This document shows positions 42,236 to 53,746 of a DNA stretch of 64,000 nucleotides, piece by piece. The stretch is from the NCBI GenBank assembly GCA_020846875.1, contig JADLDB010000101.1:56799-120798 (forward strand). The letters are read 5' to 3'. This DNA comes from Myxococcales bacterium (GTDB taxonomy: Bacteria > Myxococcota > Myxococcia > Myxococcales > Myxococcaceae). The notes beneath the pieces were generated by a model. The model was not told the DNA's origin. It saw nothing but the letters and a program-made list of their open reading frames with translations, and ran no database searches. The translations under genes were made by a program, and so were the position numbers. The first letter of the stretch is position 1. Every line of letters begins with the position of its first letter.

Positions 42236-44747
42236 CGCGCATCCCCTGGAGGCGCTGCTCGGACCTTTGCGCTACGCGTGCGCCCGCGACTTCGCCAACC
42301 TGCACGCGGTGAAGGATCTGCGCACACCCGTCTCGGCGGCGGTGGAGCGCGCCCGGGGACAGCTCCGGCTCGATCGCCTCGCCCGCCTCGACGCCGCGCT
42401 GCCTCGCATCGACTCAGCGGACGACCAGGTTCGAAGGGCCGCCCTCTTCGAGGTGATCGCCGTGCTGCGGGAAGAGGGCCTCGGCGCCGACCTCCCCGTT
42501 GCGCCGCCCGAGGCGTCCCCGAAGCCCCCTCCCGCGCCGTCCCCGAAGGTGCTTCCTCCCGCCGGCACGGGCCGCGGCAAGAAGCAGGTGGCCCCGGCCC
42601 CCGAGCCGTCCGAGGCCGACGCGCCGGCGAAGATCCTGTCCATCGCCCCGGCGTCCGGTCCGCTCGCCACGCCGCTCAAGAGCGTGGGCTGGCGGCTCAA
42701 CCCGCGCCTCGTCGGGCAGCTCAACAAGAAGGGCGTGCGGAAGGTGGGTGACGTCCTCTTCCTCCTGCCGCGCGTGTACGAGGATCGCCGCCAGCTCAAG
42801 AAGATCGCCCAGCTGCGCGCCGGTGAGCGCGCGACGATCCTCGCCGAGGTCCGCCGCGCCGAGGACGTCCACGGCCGGGGCAAGCGCCAGTTCCGCGCGG
42901 TGCTGGCCGACTCGAGCGGCTCGATCGCCGCGGTGCACTTCCAGTCCGGCGCGTGGCTGAAGGCGCGCTACCCGATCGGCAAGCGGCTGGTCGTCTCGGG
43001 CGAGGTGCGCCAGTCCACCTTCGGCTGGGAGATCCCCCACCCCGAGGTCGAGCCGGCCGACGACGTGGACTCCTCGCCGATCCACTTCAACCGGATCGTC
43101 CCGGTGTACCCGGGCTTCGAGCGCCACGAGCAGCGGGCCCTGCGCGAGCTCGCCTTCCGCGTGTCCGAGAAGTACGCCGACGCCATCGAGGAGCCCCTGC
43201 CCGAGGCCCTGCGCCTGCGCCTCGCGCTCCCCGGGCTGGCGGAGGCGATCCGCGTCATCCACTTCCCGCCGGGCGACGCGGCGGTGGCCGAGCTGGACGC
43301 GCACTCCTCCCGCGCCCACCAACGGCTGGCCTTCGACGAGCTCTTCTTCCTCCAGTTGGGCATGGCGCTGCGCCGGCAGGGCGTGAAGGTGCAGCCGGGC
43401 ATCGGCTTCGACACCTCGGCCGGGCGGGTGGACGCCGCCGTGAAGCTGCTCCCCTTCACCCTCACCGGCGCGCAGGCACGGGTGGTGCAGCAGCTCGCCG
43501 CGGACATGGCCCGCAAGGAGCCGATGAACCGGCTCCTCCAGGGCGACGTGGGATCCGGCAAGACGGCGGTGGCGCTCGTCGCCGCGGCGGTCGCGGTGCA
43601 GGACGGCTACCAGGTGGCGGTGATGGCCCCCACCGAGATCCTCGCCGAGCAGCACTTCCGCACCTTCTCGAAATGGCTCGCGCCGCTGGGGCCGCCGGTG
43701 GCCCTGGTGACCGGCAGCGGCACCTCGCGCGTGAAGGCCACCGCCCGCCGGCAGGTCGCCGAGGGCACCGTGCGCGTCGCGGTGGGCACCCACGCGCTGA
43801 TCCAGCAGTCCGTCGACTTCCAGCGCCTCGGCCTGGCGATCATCGACGAGCAGCACCGCTTCGGGGTGATCCAGCGGCACGCGCTGATGGCCAAGGGTAC
43901 CCGGCCCGACGTGCTGGTGATGACGGCGACGCCCATTCCCCGCACCCTGGCGATGACCATGTACGGCGATCTCGACGTCTCGGTGATCGACGAGCTGCCC
44001 CCGGGCCGCACGCCGATCGAGACGCGCGTCTTCGTAGAGAAGGCCCGCCCGCGCGCGCTGGAGCTGATCGCCGGCGAGCTGCAGAAGGGCCACCAGGCCT
44101 ACGTGATCTTCCCGCTGGTGGAGGAGTCCGAGAAGGTCGACCTGGCCGACGCCACCCAGGGCGCGCAGCGCATGCAGGCCGAGTTCCCCACCGCCCGCGT
44201 GGGGCTGCTGCACGGCCGGATGAAGCAGGACGAGAAGGACAGGGTGATGGGGCAGTTCCGCCGGCACGAGCTGGATCTGCTCGTGTCCACCACGGTGGTG
44301 GAGGTGGGCGTGGACGTGCCCAACGCCTCGGTGATGGTGATCGAGCACGCCGAGCGCTTCGGGCTGTCTCAGCTGCACCAACTGCGCGGCCGGGTGGGGC
44401 GGGGCGCGGCGAAGTCGTACTGCGTGCTGCTGACCGGCTACGCGCTGTCGGACGAGGCGGTGGAGCGGCTCCAGGTGATGGAGCAGAGCACCGACGGCTT
44501 CGTGATCGCCGAGCGGGATCTGGAGATCCGCGGCCCCGGCGAGTTCCTCGGCACGCGGCAGAGCGGCCTGCCCGAGCTGGCGGTGGCCAACCTGGCGCGC
44601 GATCAGGCGCTGCTCGCCCGCGCCCAGCAGGAGGCCCGGGCCATCGTGGAGCGCGATCCCCGCCTGTCCGCCCCGGAGCACCTGCGGCTGGTGCGCGCCC
44701 TGGAGGAGCGGTGGGAAGGCCGGCTCAAGCTGGCGCAGGTCGGCTGA
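42225..44747 (+). CDS. recG: ATP-dependent DNA helicase RecG
   Basis: Fork-remodelling helicase of superfamily 2. At 840 residues it is about 140 longer than typical RecG; the extra lies in an N-terminal leader (about 1-140), Pro/Ala-rich at 85-125 and without homology I recognise. The wedge/OB domain follows (LKKIAQLRAGERATILAEV...FRAVLADSSGSIAAVHFQ). Helicase motifs are LLQGDVGSGKTAVAL (Walker A), IIDEQHRFGV (DExH-like DEQH), MTATPIPRTLAMTMYGDLDVSVIDELPPGR and VGVDVPNASVMVIEHAERFGLSQLHQLRGRVGRG. It overlaps greA by 11 nt. Confidence 0.95.
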   Translation: MSASAHPLEALLGPLRYACARDFANLHAVKDLRTPVSAAVERARGQLRLDRLARLDAALPRIDSADDQVRRAALFEVIAVLREEGLGADLPVAPPEASPKPPPAPSPKVLPPAGTGRGKKQVAPAPEPSEADAPAKILSIAPASGPLATPLKSVGWRLNPRLVGQLNKKGVRKVGDVLFLLPRVYEDRRQLKKIAQLRAGERATILAEVRRAEDVHGRGKRQFRAVLADSSGSIAAVHFQSGAWLKARYPIGKRLVVSGEVRQSTFGWEIPHPEVEPADDVDSSPIHFNRIVPVYPGFERHEQRALRELAFRVSEKYADAIEEPLPEALRLRLALPGLAEAIRVIHFPPGDAAVAELDAHSSRAHQRLAFDELFFLQLGMALRRQGVKVQPGIGFDTSAGRVDAAVKLLPFTLTGAQARVVQQLAADMARKEPMNRLLQGDVGSGKTAVALVAAAVAVQDGYQVAVMAPTEILAEQHFRTFSKWLAPLGPPVALVTGSGTSRVKATARRQVAEGTVRVAVGTHALIQQSVDFQRLGLAIIDEQHRFGVIQRHALMAKGTRPDVLVMTATPIPRTLAMTMYGDLDVSVIDELPPGRTPIETRVFVEKARPRALELIAGELQKGHQAYVIFPLVEESEKVDLADATQGAQRMQAEFPTARVGLLHGRMKQDEKDRVMGQFRRHELDLLVSTTVVEVGVDVPNASVMVIEHAERFGLSQLHQLRGRVGRGAAKSYCVLLTGYALSDEAVERLQVMEQSTDGFVIAERDLEIRGPGEFLGTRQSGLPELAVANLARDQALLARAQQEARAIVERDPRLSAPEHLRLVRALEERWEGRLKLAQVG

Positions 44748-44763
44748 TCCCGGCTGCTGCTGC

Positions 44764-44769
44764 TACACT
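44764..44769 (+). promoter_or_regulatory. Candidate -10 element before the zinc-ribbon gene
   Basis: TACACT ends 9 nt before the ATG at 44779, and no Shine-Dalgarno precedes that ATG. The -35 region is poor. A start at or next to the ATG would give a leaderless message. Confidence 0.25.
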
Positions 44770-44778
44770 GACTCGGTC

Positions 44779-45336
44779 ATGAAATGCCCCGTCTGCGATC
44801 ATGAGCAGGCCTTCGGACTGGAGTGCGACGTGTGCGGGAAGGAGCTGGGCGGGCTGGGCGCGCTCGGGCCTCCGCCGGTGGCCATTACGCCGGTGGAGGG
44901 CCTGGAGGCCACCATTCCTGGGCGGGTGGGCGAGGTGCTCGTGGAGCGGCTGGGCGACCTGGAGTCCACCCGGAGCCCCGACGTGCAGGTGGCCGTGCAG
45001 GCGATGCCCGACGTGGAGCAGAACCGCGCCGCCCCCGTAGGAGAGGTGCCGGTGGAGCGCGTCGAGCTCACGGTGGACCGCGTCCCAGACGACGGGATCC
45101 GCGTGGCGCTCCCCTCGGGGCCGATCACCTGCCGCTACTGCCGCAACGTGCAGGCCACCGGCAGCCTCTGCGAGCGCTGCGGCATGCGCCTGCCCCTGGC
45201 GATCATCGTCCCCCAGGCGCCGGGCGCCCCGAAGAAGGCCGAGCCCGCCCACGCGCGCTGCCGTGCCTGTGGCGCCCCCGCCACCGCCGGGGAGCGCTGC
45301 GGCGACTGCGGGCAGCAGGTCCCCTTCCCGGAATGA
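44779..45336 (+). CDS. Zinc-ribbon protein of unknown function
   Basis: A 185-residue soluble protein with three paired zinc-binding ribbons: CPVC...CDVC at residues 3-19, CRYC...CERC near 115-135 and CRAC...CGDC near 160-180. The stretch between ribbons 1 and 2 is acidic/Val-rich and probably unstructured. Such proteins usually mediate protein-protein or nucleic-acid contacts. It stands between recG and a small membrane protein gene on the plus strand. No family name is certain. Confidence 0.65.
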   Translation: MKCPVCDHEQAFGLECDVCGKELGGLGALGPPPVAITPVEGLEATIPGRVGEVLVERLGDLESTRSPDVQVAVQAMPDVEQNRAAPVGEVPVERVELTVDRVPDDGIRVALPSGPITCRYCRNVQATGSLCERCGMRLPLAIIVPQAPGAPKKAEPAHARCRACGAPATAGERCGDCGQQVPFPE

Positions 45337-45378
45337 CGCTTGCCGCACCGTCCCGCGTGCGTGCTAAGGCGCCGCTCC

Positions 45379-45726
45379 ATGATGGACGCCGCCGATCCCT
45401 CCACCCTGCGCGCCGAGCACGATCAACTGATGTCGAAGCTGTCGAGCCGCCGCAGCACCGGGTGCTTCGCCCACGCCTCGATCAGCGCCTTCGTGGGGCT
45501 GATCTTCGCCGGCGCCGCGGGCAAGCTGTACTGGGACACCGCGGCGCGTCACGAGGAGTGGGTGCTGGCGAGCGCGCTCCTGGGCCTTGGCCTGTTGGGC
45601 TACGGCCTGGTGCAGTACCTCCGCGGCCGCGCCGCCCTGGCGCACGAGGTGCAGGAATTCCACCGCCTGAGCGCCCTGCGCCGCTCGCTGGGAATCGACG
45701 ATCCCGCCGCGATGCTGCCCAGATGA
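45379..45726 (+). CDS. Small two-helix membrane protein
   Basis: A 115-residue membrane protein with two transmembrane helices (about residues 31-50 and 60-79), a cytoplasmic N-terminus with a helical start (LRAEHDQLMSKLSSRRS) and a helical C-terminus. No family is recognised. It starts with tandem ATGs at 45379 and its stop overlaps the tmk start (ATGA), so expression is coupled. Confidence 0.6.
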   Translation: MMDAADPSTLRAEHDQLMSKLSSRRSTGCFAHASISAFVGLIFAGAAGKLYWDTAARHEEWVLASALLGLGLLGYGLVQYLRGRAALAHEVQEFHRLSALRRSLGIDDPAAMLPR

Positions 45727-46361
45727 GCCGCGGCCGCTTCATCGTGCTGGAGGGCCTCGACGGCGCCGGCACCACCACCCAGTGCGCCGCCATCGCCCGG
45801 GTCTTCCAGCGCGAAGGCGTCCGGGTGCACGTCACCATGGAGCCGTCGCCCGGGCCTGTAGGCTCGCTGATCCGCCAGGCGCTCACCACGCGGGTGGGCT
45901 TGCCCGGGGGCGCGTCCCCGCTGACGCCCGAGACGATGGCGCTGCTCTTCGCCGCCGATCGCGTCGATCACCTCGCCGCGGAGGTGGAGCCCGCCCTGGC
46001 CGAAGGCGCGCTGGTGCTGTCTGATCGCTACCTGTTGTCCTCGCTCGCTTACCAGGGCGCGCAGGTGGGGCGCGACTGGGTGAGGCAGCTCAACGCCCGG
46101 GCGCGCCAGCCGGATCTGACGCTCTTCCTGCGGGTGGACGCGGAGGTGGCGGCGTGCCGGCGCGAGTCGCGGGGCGGCCGGCCGGAGCTGTACGAGGCGG
46201 CGGCCGTGCAGCGGCGCACCGCGGCGTCGTACCAGAAGGCGATCGCGCTGCGCCGGCGCGCCGGAGAGAAGGTCCTGATCATCGACGGCAACGCCCCTCC
46301 GGATCAGGTGACGGCGGCCTGCGTCGAGGCGATCCGCGGGCTCGAGGGCCGACGGCGATGA
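45723..46361 (+). CDS. tmk: Thymidylate kinase
   Basis: Phosphorylates dTMP to dTDP. The 212 residues fit the family: the DRY region LSDRYLLSSLAYQG and the LID-side region ESRGGRPELYE are present. The P-loop reads GLDGAGTTTQ (residues 11-20), with Thr at residue 17 where the Walker A Lys is expected. Everything else looks like a working dTMP kinase, so either this is a lineage variant or ATP binding is altered. The ATG overlaps the upstream stop, and the stop overlaps the next gene (ATGA at both ends). Confidence 0.9.
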   Translation: MSRGRFIVLEGLDGAGTTTQCAAIARVFQREGVRVHVTMEPSPGPVGSLIRQALTTRVGLPGGASPLTPETMALLFAADRVDHLAAEVEPALAEGALVLSDRYLLSSLAYQGAQVGRDWVRQLNARARQPDLTLFLRVDAEVAACRRESRGGRPELYEAAAVQRRTAASYQKAIALRRRAGEKVLIIDGNAPPDQVTAACVEAIRGLEGRRR

Positions 46362-47089
46362 GCGCCTGCGCCGCGTTGATCATCGGCAACGAGGTGCTGA
46401 GCGCCAAGATCGTCGATCAGAACGGCCCGCACCTGATCGCCCGGCTCCGCGAGCACGGCGCCACGCTGACGACCCTCCAGGTGGTCCCCGACGACGTGGA
46501 CGCGATCGTCGAGGCGCTCACCCTGGCCCGGAAGCGGGCGCGCTTCGTGATCACCAGCGGCGGGGTGGGCCCGACGCACGACGACGTGACGGTGCGGGCG
46601 GTGGCGCTGGCGCTCGGGCGTAGGGTGGTGCGCCTGCCGGAGATGGTGGACATCCTCCAGCGCGCGCACGCCGGGGAGCAGGTGCCCGACGCGGCGCTGC
46701 GCATGGCCGAGGCCCCCGAGGGCAGCGAGCTGATCGCCATGGGCGACACCCGCTTCCCCGTCCTCCTCTGCGATCGCGTCTTCCTGCTGCCGGGGGTGCC
46801 CCAGTACTTCCGCGCCCAACTGGAGGCGGTGCTGCCGCGCATCCCACCGGAGCCGGTGACGCTCCAGGTGCTCTTCGTCGATCTGGGCGAGCCGGAGCTG
46901 GCGCCGATCCTCGATCGGGTGGCCCTGGCGCTGCCGCACGTGGCCTTCGGCAGCTACCCTGTCTTCGAGAAGGACGCCGGCTACCGGGTGAAGCTCACCG
47001 TCGAGCACCGCCTGGTGGCCGAGGTGTCCGCCGCGGTGGGGCGCCTGCTGGCCGAGCTGCCCGGCGGCTCGATCGTCCGCCGTGGCTGA
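46358..47089 (+). CDS. CinA-like / molybdopterin-binding (MoCF) domain protein
   Basis: A 243-residue soluble protein. The N-terminal 170 residues form the MoCF_biosynth fold shared by CinA, MoaB/MogA and related enzymes: ALIIGNEVLSAKIVDQNGPHLIARLREHG and FVITSGGVGPTHDDVTVRAVA. FLLPGVPQYFRAQLEAVLPRI follows. The C-terminal nicotinamide-deaminase domain of full CinA is absent; a short alpha/beta extension (about 175-243) replaces it. Similar short CinA-like proteins act on nucleotide cofactors such as FAD or NAD, but the substrate is unknown. Coupled to tmk by a 4-nt overlap. Confidence 0.85.
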   Translation: MSACAALIIGNEVLSAKIVDQNGPHLIARLREHGATLTTLQVVPDDVDAIVEALTLARKRARFVITSGGVGPTHDDVTVRAVALALGRRVVRLPEMVDILQRAHAGEQVPDAALRMAEAPEGSELIAMGDTRFPVLLCDRVFLLPGVPQYFRAQLEAVLPRIPPEPVTLQVLFVDLGEPELAPILDRVALALPHVAFGSYPVFEKDAGYRVKLTVEHRLVAEVSAAVGRLLAELPGGSIVRRG

Positions 47090-47098
47090 AGGCTGATT

Positions 47099-50000
47099 TC
47101 AGCCCAGCGCGATCCCCAGCCGCTGGCGCAGCCGGAAGAAGTCGTCGCTCACCGCGAAGGCGATCATCTCCCTCAAGTCGGGCCGCTGCGAGACGATGGC
47201 CGCCACCGCCTCGGCGCTCTCCGGGCGGGGCTGGTTGGGCACGGCTTCCTCGCGCACCACCAGGCCCAGCGCGGCGTTCAAGTCCGCCGCCACCAGCAGC
47301 CCGGCGCGATCGGCCGAGAACATCAGCCCCTGCACCACCGCCTCCAGGTTCGCCGCCTTGGCGCCCGCGACCGCCTGGGCCGGCTCCTCCAGCAGCTTGA
47401 TCGCCTTTCGACTGTAGGCCTTGCGCAGCTGCCTGGAGTGCTCCTCGCTGCGCCGCCCCAGCCCCTCCCACTCGGGGAGGTGGATGCGCACCGAGTTGCC
47501 CAGCACGTCCGCCAATTCACCCGGGGACAGTTTGCGCAGCAGCGCTGTCTTGTCGAGCAGGCCCAGGGCCGCCCGTCCGTAGAGGAAGCGCTGCTCGCGG
47601 ATGTTGAAGCGCCGCACCACGTCCGGCCCCACGCATACCGACAAGGGCTCGGTCGTCTCCAGGAAGACGAGCCCACGCTTGGCCTGGTAGGCGTCGAACT
47701 CCTCCACGCCGAACAGGCTCGTCACCGCCTGGATCGCCCTGTACACGGCGTGATCGCTCTTCAGCCGATCGCCCTTGCGGTCGATGCCCAGGGCATCGAG
47801 CTGGGGCGGGTTCAGCTTGACGAACTGATCGCCCACCGCGCGCAGCACGTCCACCACCGGGTGCCGGGCGAAGGGGTGGTGGAGCGACGCGAGATCCGCC
47901 GGCGCCAGGGTGCCGCGGAACTCGTTGCCCAGGCGGTTGCGGCCGTCGGTGTAGAAGGCCGTCTCGGTGTCGCTGGCGCCCTTCAAGAAGGCGAGGATCG
48001 ACGCCGCGCAGAAGGCCTTGTCCAATTGGCGCATCGACTCCCACATGCGGAAGAGCGCGTGCAGGCTCTCGACGCGGGTGGGCTCCAGCTTGAGGAGGTT
48101 TCTGTGCGTCTCGATCGCCAGCGCCATCGAGGCGGTGTCCCGGCTGTAGAGATCGGCCAGGGCCACCAGCGCGGGGACGTGGCTCGCGTCGACCTCCAGG
48201 ACCTGCCGGTAGGAGGTGACCGCCCGCTGGGGATCGTTCAAGGACCGCGCGTAGAGCGCGCCGATGCGCATCTTCAGCGCCACCGCCTTCTTGAGATCGG
48301 AGGCCTGCTGGGCCTGCTGCTCGAGCATCACCACCAGGTCGCCCAGCGCGCCGGTGCGCTCGTAGAGGATCGCCAGGCGATCGAGCGTCGCCGAGTCCCC
48401 GGGGGCCAGCTCCAGCGCGCGCCGGTACAGGCCCACGGCCTGGGCGACGTCCCCGAAGCCCTCGTCGACGATCCGCGCCAGGCTGAGCGTATTCTTGGCG
48501 CGGGCCGCGGGGGTGGGATCGACCTCCAGCAGGCGCTTCAGGCACTCCGCGGCGCCCGTCCAGTTGCGCGCCCCGATGTGGATCAGCGCCAGGCGATCGA
48601 GCGCCTCCACGCTGCCGGGCTCGCTGGCCAGGGCCGTCTGCAGGTGGGCCGCGGCGCGGGTCTGATCGCCGAGCTGATCGTTGTAGAGCGCGCCCAGCTT
48701 CAAGTGGATGCGGGCCAAGAGCCTCGGATCGCCGCCCTGCTGCACGCGCACCGCCCAGGCCGAGGCGGCCTCGACGAAGTCCTGCGCCTCCAGGGCCAGG
48801 GTCCCCTTCAGCTCCAGCGCCTCGGGGTGGGTCGGCTGCGCCAGCAGCGCCTTGTCCAGCAGGGCCGAGGCGCGCGCGCGATCCTTCAGGTTGTCCACCG
48901 CCAGGCGGGCGCCCTCGAAGAACTCCCGGGCGGCGGTGGCCGGATCCTTCTGGGCGTTCTTCGCGTCGCCGCGCTTCTCGTGCAGGGCCACCAGATCGGC
49001 GGCGCCGCCGCGGTGCGCCAGCAGCTCCTCCAGCAACTGGCCGGCCTCGGGGTGCAGCGGATCGCGCTCGAGGATCCGCTGCAAGAGCCCGGCGGCCAGA
49101 TCCTCGTCGCGCTCCAGCTCCTTCGCCACGCGCGCGGCGTCGAGCAGGGCCTGGGTGGCCAGGGCCGCGTCCCGGGCCGTCTTCGCGATCGTGTCCAGCG
49201 CCTCGCGGGCCTTCGCGTGGCGGCCCAGCTTCGAGTAGCAGCGCACCTGGCCCTGGAGCGCGGGGAAGAGATCGGGCGCGGACTGGAGCGCCGCTTCGTA
49301 GGCGGTGAGCGCCGCCTGGAGATCGCCACGCCGGGTCTCGTGAAGCTCGCCGATCCGCAGGAGCAGCTGGAGCAGATCGGCCGCGTCGGTGGTGCTGGCC
49401 CGGCGCCGCTCGTAGAGCTCGATGAGGCCCACCGCGTCGCCTGCCTTTTGCAGGGCGCGCTCCAGCACCAGGCCCAGCGCCTCGTCGGTGGGATCCGCCA
49501 GGTACGCCGCCTTGAGCTGGGTGAGCACCTCGGCGGAGGGCGGGGCGCTGGAATCGCCGGCCTCCAGGCTGGACAGCTTGATCGCCGCGGACAGCTTGGG
49601 GTCGCCGATCGCCTCGGCCACCTTCATGCGCAGCTCGGCGCGCTTCACCTTGTCGTTGGCCCGCACCCGCTCGAGCAGCCGCAGGGCCTGCAGGTTGTTG
49701 GCGTCGAGGTTGAGGGCGCTCTCGCAGCAGGTGGCGGCGCGAGCGGGCTCGTTCAAGCGATCGAGGTAGAGGCGGGCGAGGCGGATCCACGCGGCGACGC
49801 GGGCGGCCTCGGTGCCCACCTGGGCCTGGCGATCGAGCAGGACGATCAGCTCCTTCACGTCGTCGCGGGCGGTGAGCAGCCGCTCGAGCTGCTGGAGCGC
49901 GGTGGTGTGGTTGGGCGCCAGGCGCAGCACCTCCTGGTAGCCCTCGATCGCGTTCTGCGGCTTCTTGAGCTGGTCCTCCCAGATCGCCGCGGCCTGGAAC

Positions 50001-52104
50001 ATGGCGTTGGCGCGCTCGGTCGGGTCCGATCTGTTGGCGGCCTCGGCGCGCAGGATCTCGATCAGGCTCTCCCACTCCCCCTGGGCGCGGTAGATGCGGG
50101 CCAGCGCGCGCAGGGCGGGGAAGTAGTTGGGCGCCAGCGTCAGCACCTCGCGGTACGCGCTGATCGCCTCGTTGTCATTCTTCAGCTTCTGCTCGTACAG
50201 CTCGCCGATCTTCTGAGTGAGCGAGGCCGCCTGATCGGTGCTGGGGGCGATTTCCGCCTCCGAGCGGTACATGCGGATCAACGCCTCCCAGCGGCCGTCC
50301 TGGCCGTAGAGCCGGCCCAGGGCGCGCAGCGCGGGGAGGTAGGTGGGGGACAACTGCAGCACCCGCTCCCACGCCCCGATGGCCCCGGCGCGGTCCTTGA
50401 CGTGCTCCTCGATGATCTCGGCGCTGCGGTGGGCGAGGGAGACGATCTGCTTGGTGTCGCTGGCCAGGCGCGTCTCGCGCTCGTTGAGATCGAGCAGCTC
50501 CTGCCAGCTGGCGGCGCGCTCGTAGAGCCGGCCCAGGTTGCGCATGGTGGCCAGGTGATCGGGCGCGATGTCCAGCACGCGCTTCAAGCAGTCGATGGAC
50601 GAGGCGAGGTCGCCGAGGCGATCCTCGTGCAGCGCGGCCATCTTGTTCAGCGTGGAGATCTGCTGCTCGAGGTCGGTGGTCTGCAGCAGATCCTGCTCGT
50701 ACATCGCCACCAGCTCGTTCCAGCGGGACAGCTTCTCGTAGAGGCGGGTGAGCGCCTTCTGCGCGGGGAGGAAGCCGGGGGAGAGCTGCAGGCACTGGTT
50801 GTAGCGGGCGATCGCCTCCTCCACCTTGCCCAGCCGCTCCTCCAGCGTCTCGGCGGCCTTGTACAGGCGCGACGCCTTCTGCCTGGCGTCCTCGGTGGCG
50901 GCGGCCTCGGCTTCGTACGTCTCGAAGAGGCCCTGCCAGTTGCCGGCGCGGTAGTGGAGGCGCCCCAGGCCGGCCAGCGAGCCGCTGTGGCCCGCCACCC
51001 GGTTCAAGATGGCGTGGTAGCGCCCGGCGGCGTCGGCGTCGCGATTGAGCTGCTCGTAGAGGGAGGCGAGGCGCAGGTTGATGGCGACGAACTCGCTTTC
51101 CTCGGTGTTGACGTTGACCCACGCCAGCAGCACGTCGGCCAGCTCCTGGAAGTGGCCCTCGCCTTCGTAGCTGCGGGCGAGCTCGGAGAGGATCAGCGGG
51201 TCGTTCGGGCTGACGCGGCGGGCGGCGAGCAGCGCGGCCAGGGCGTCCTCGGGCCGGCCGAGGCGCTCGTACGTCTTGCTGATCTGCAGGAAGGTGGGGG
51301 CGGCGTCCTTGCCCTGCGCCTCGGCCTGGGCGGCGAGGGCGGCCAGCTCTTCGTCGACGGTGCCTTCCCGCTGGGCGACGCGCTTGATCGCCGAGATGAG
51401 CTGCGGATCGCGGCGCTCGAGGGCGAAGGCCTCGCGGAACAGCGCGCTGGCCTCCTCGGGGCGCTTCAGCCGGTCCTCCAGCAACAGGCCGGCGGAGGTG
51501 AGGTACGTGGCGCGCACGTGATCCTCGGTCACCGAGCGCGCGAGCAGCTGGTACACCTTGACCAGCGCCTCGTAGTCGGCCTTCTCGCTGTAGACCTGCT
51601 CGAGCTGGACCAGCAGCGTCACGTCCTCGGGCTCGAGCTCCAGGCACTGCTTCCAGGCGGCCAGCGCGTCGGCCTCACGGGACAGGCGCTGCTCCAGCAC
51701 CGTGCCCTTCTCGAAGAGCAGCGCGGCGCGGGCCCGGCGCGCGTCGGTGGCGGCCAGCTCGGCGTCGATGAGCTGCACCACCATCACCCAGTTGCCCACT
51801 TCGCCGAAGAGGCGGCGCGCGGCGCGGATGTTGGCGAGGAAGCGCGGGGCCAGCTTGAAGGCGCTCTGGTAGGCGACGGCGGCGTTGCGCGGGTGCTTGA
51901 GAGGCGCTTCCCACAAGAGGCCGATCTCGTGGAAGAGCAGGGCGGCGGCGGTGACGGCGCCGAGCGCCCGGGCCTCCTTCTCCAGCGCGGCGATGCGCGC
52001 CTTCGCCTCGTCCTCCGAGGCGGTCGCCGGCTGCGACGACGGCTCCGGAACGGGGATGGCGGGGATGGCGGTCGACAGCGTCCGGGGGTAGTCGCGCGAA
52101 TCGC

Positions 52105-52108
<4 letters not shown>
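47099..52108 (-). CDS. Giant TPR-repeat protein
   Basis: A 1669-residue protein. About residues 40-1370 are tetratricopeptide repeats, many of the form LGRLYxxxxxWxxLIxxYxxEA and [16 protein letters not shown]. The first 35 residues are Pro/Ser-rich and no signal peptide is seen, so it is probably cytoplasmic. The last 300 residues (from about [17 protein letters not shown]) form a separate domain without TPRs, beginning [27 protein letters not shown] and ending [16 protein letters not shown] do not recognise it. The GTG at 52108 overlaps the hutH stop by 4 nt (GTGA), so it is translated after hutH. It is probably a scaffold for a large complex. Confidence 0.85.
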
Positions 52109-53637
<1,529 letters not shown>

Positions 53638-53645
53638 GGTCGCGC

Positions 53646-53674
53646 TCTATCCGCCACGGCGTGCACGGTGGCAA
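53646..53674 (-). promoter_or_regulatory. hutH: Candidate promoter of hutH
   Basis: On the minus strand TTGCCA (53674-53669), a 17-nt gap and GATAGA (53651-53646). The -10 ends 8 nt before the ATG, and no strong Shine-Dalgarno is present. Confidence 0.35.
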
Positions 53675-53746
53675 GTCGCGCGCGAGTGACGCAATGCGAC
53701 AAGGCCATCGACGGCGGCGCGGGGCCTGCGCTATCAGCCGCCCCGC

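Noticed and set aside
42414..44681. 755-codon frame antisense to recG
   Set aside because: Same GC effect; no domain, and recG motifs are unambiguous on the plus strand.
53638..53746. Possible lysine riboswitch before lysC
   Set aside because: The 109-nt gap is too short and lacks the conserved core.
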